The notes beneath the pieces are model-generated. The model saw only the letters and a list, made by a program, of their open reading frames with translations, had not been told where the DNA came from and did not search any database. A stretch of DNA of 7,076 nt. It comes from Succinivibrio sp. (lineage in GTDB: Bacteria > Pseudomonadota > Gammaproteobacteria > Enterobacterales > Succinivibrionaceae). Position 1 is the first letter of the stretch. The number at the start of each line of letters is the position of its first letter. This document shows positions 5,944-7,076 of this stretch, piece by piece. Location of the stretch: assembly GCA_017959135.1 (NCBI GenBank), contig JAGDBH010000348.1:1-7076 (forward strand), read 5' to 3'. The position numbers and the translations under genes were made by a program.

Positions 5944-6813
5944 TTAGTCATAACGGCCACCGCCGCATACGGTACCCTGAGCACCTAAAGCAGTGGTTAC
6001 CCACTCGAATACGGTCAGATTATAGTAATCAAGACCTCTTACAAGTCTGTCGTTCAGAACATACTTGATTCCCATGCCATCAAGCATCTTACGTAGTGAA
6101 TCAAAGTGGGCCTTTGTCTCTTCGCCAAAGAAATCAGATAGCTTAGGAGCATCCTTCAGGATCTCAATAACCTTAGGATCCTTGGTATCTAAAACTCTTA
6201 ATGGATTGGTGTGAGTACGTCTCTTGCAGTCCTCATCAAGGTCATCATAGTGAGCCTCAAGGAACTTAACCAGCTCCTCTCTGTAGGCTGCGCGCTCTTC
6301 TGCTGAACCTAATGAATTCAGCTGAAGCTCAAGATCGTTCTCAATACCGAACTTCTTCCACAGTGAATAGGTTAATGAAATGATTTCTGCATCAATATCA
6401 GGACCGTTAAGACCGAAAACCTCAACACCCATCTGGTGGAACTGACGATATCTGCCCTTCTGAGGTCTCTCGTGTCTGAACATTGGTCCCATGTACCAAA
6501 GACGCTGTTCCTGATTATAAATCAGACTGTGCTCAAGACAGGATCTTACACAGCCGGCAGTACCCTCTGGTCTTAAAGATAGATTGTCACCTGATCTGTC
6601 CTCAAAAGAATACATCTCTTTTTCAACAACATCGGTAACTTCGCCAATTGCACGACAGAATAGATTTGTCTTCTCAACAATCGGCATACGAACTTCATCA
6701 TAACCATATGAATTCATGGTTGAGCGAAGAACCTTTTCCACCTGCTGCCATACGGAGGTATCCTCAGGTAGAAGATCATTCATGCCTCTAATAGCTTGAA
6801 TCATTGCAGCCAT
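5944..6813 (-). CDS. hisS: N-terminal part of HisRS as it would be translated from this sequence
   Basis: This is the 289-residue product expected if the TAA terminates. It contains class II motifs 1 and 2, the insertion domain (about 170-255) and both histidine-binding motifs, and it ends exactly at GGGRYD. It lacks motif 3, whose arginine contacts ATP, and the whole anticodon-binding domain. Activity on its own is therefore unlikely. The second residue block, [13 protein letters not shown], matches the family N-terminus closely, so the ATG at 6813 or 6804 is right. Confidence 0.8.
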   Translation of the reverse strand: MAAMIQAIRGMNDLLPEDTSVWQQVEKVLRSTMNSYGYDEVRMPIVEKTNLFCRAIGEVTDVVEKEMYSFEDRSGDNLSLRPEGTAGCVRSCLEHSLIYNQEQRLWYMGPMFRHERPQKGRYRQFHQMGVEVFGLNGPDIDAEIISLTYSLWKKFGIENDLELQLNSLGSAEERAAYREELVKFLEAHYDDLDEDCKRRTHTNPLRVLDTKDPKVIEILKDAPKLSDFFGEETKAHFDSLRKMLDGMGIKYVLNDRLVRGLDYYNLTVFEWVTTALGAQGTVCGGGRYD

Positions 6814-6829
6814 TTTTTATTATTTTCCT

Positions 6830-7076
6830 TTATTTATTTTTTAATCTTTCGCGTACACGCTTTTCAATAATATCAATTGCTTCTTCGTTAGGGATTTTAC
6901 CCATCAGGACACCATCTTCATAAATAAGAGATCTGCCCTTTGCTCCACCGCAGACAGCAATATCAGAATGAAGAGCCTCACCAGGACCATTTACTACACA
7001 GCCCATAACAGCCAGTTTCAATGTTCCCTTAACGTCAGAAAGTCTCTTCTCAAGAGTTGCAACAGTGTTTACCACA
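6830..7076 (-). CDS. ispG: 4-hydroxy-3-methylbut-2-enyl diphosphate synthase IspG (GcpE), C-terminal part, cut by the window edge
   Basis: IspG catalyses the penultimate step of the MEP isoprenoid pathway, converting methylerythritol cyclodiphosphate to HMBPP with a [4Fe-4S] cluster. About 82 C-terminal residues are visible; the rest lies beyond position 7076. The diagnostic GCVVNGPGEA supplies one cluster cysteine and the glutamate that, in characterised IspG, is the fourth ligand. The two other cysteines should lie upstream, outside the window. SLIYEDGVLMGKIPNEE is the usual C-terminal region, and the protein ends shortly after it. The frame is open at the edge, so the GTG near 7075 is a valine codon, not the start. 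The TAA stop (6832-6830) overlaps the hisS ribosome binding site, and 16 bases separate the two genes. Confidence 0.95.
   Translation of the reverse strand, partial: VVNTVATLEKRLSDVKGTLKLAVMGCVVNGPGEALHSDIAVCGGAKGRSLIYEDGVLMGKIPNEEAIDIIEKRVRERLKNK

Larger units (their letters stand above)
5533..6813 (-). pseudogene. hisS: Histidyl-tRNA synthetase gene interrupted by one in-frame TAA
   Basis: HisRS charges tRNA-His with histidine using ATP; it is essential and works as a class II homodimer. The full frame is 426 codons plus the final stop, against 424 residues in E. coli. Codon 290 is TAA (5946-5944). Before it are motif 2 (RPEGT, 81-85; [13 protein letters not shown], 112-124), the histidine-binding RGLDYY (259-264) and GGGRYD (284-289). 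After it the same frame continues with LVEQLGG, motif 3 (GFGIGLERL, 304-312) and the anticodon-binding domain (GGGNFKKQF and onward) to a normal tandem TAA-TAA end. No other stop or frameshift is present. The start follows TAAAGGA, with AAGGA 12 bases ahead of the ATG and overlapping the ispG stop. A sequencing error or a very recent nonsense mutation fits best. A second intact copy elsewhere cannot be excluded. Confidence 0.9.

Noticed and set aside
5944..5946. Reassigned TAA codon (alternative genetic code)
   Set aside because: TAA ends bamB, yfgM, ispG and the full hisS frame at the expected protein ends, so it is a normal stop here.
1..7076. Mobile element, CRISPR array, tRNA or defence system
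   Set aside because: No direct-repeat arrays, transposase or integrase motifs, attachment-site-like duplications, cloverleaf sequences or defence domains were seen on either strand.

Overview
The window looks like ordinary chromosome from an AT-rich gammaproteobacterium. The main clue is the minus-strand gene order ispG-hisS-yfgM-bamB-der, a conserved gammaproteobacterial cluster. The proteins resemble enteric homologues but are clearly diverged, and two of them are longer than usual. An anaerobic, gut-type lineage such as Succinivibrionaceae would fit, but that is only an inference.

Left edge (1-151, minus strand). This is the upstream end of a ribosomal RNA operon that runs off the window to the left. 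It has an A/T-rich UP-like element, a consensus sigma70 promoter (TTGACA, 16 bp, TATAAT), a hairpin at the very start of the transcript, a boxA antitermination site and a leader resembling the enteric 16S leader. No 16S sequence itself is present. The A/T-rich stretch 130-371 separates this promoter from a divergent plus-strand gene.

Positions 372-1355 (plus strand). A secreted periplasmic binding protein of the MglB (galactose/glucose-binding) family. Its fold landmarks are clear, but many sugar-contacting residues are replaced and no transporter genes lie beside it. It converges on der with a 32-base gap filled by a hairpin.

Positions 1388-7076 (minus strand, transcribed right to left). 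The cluster starts with the 3' end of ispG (isoprenoid precursor synthesis). Next come hisS (histidyl-tRNA synthetase), yfgM (membrane-anchored periplasmic TPR protein linked to SecYEG), bamB (outer-membrane assembly lipoprotein) and der (double GTPase for 50S ribosome assembly). ispG to yfgM are tightly packed. bamB follows after 37 bases, and der after 97 bases that hold two hairpins.

The most notable observations are four. An in-frame TAA splits hisS just before motif 3 while the rest of the reading frame stays intact. BamB carries an unusual charged coiled-coil tail of about 110 residues. The binding protein's ligand pocket looks altered. The rRNA operon promoter and leader are not revealed by any open reading frame. 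I found no CRISPR array, transposon, phage gene, tRNA or defence system, and nothing that makes a convincing undescribed multi-gene system.
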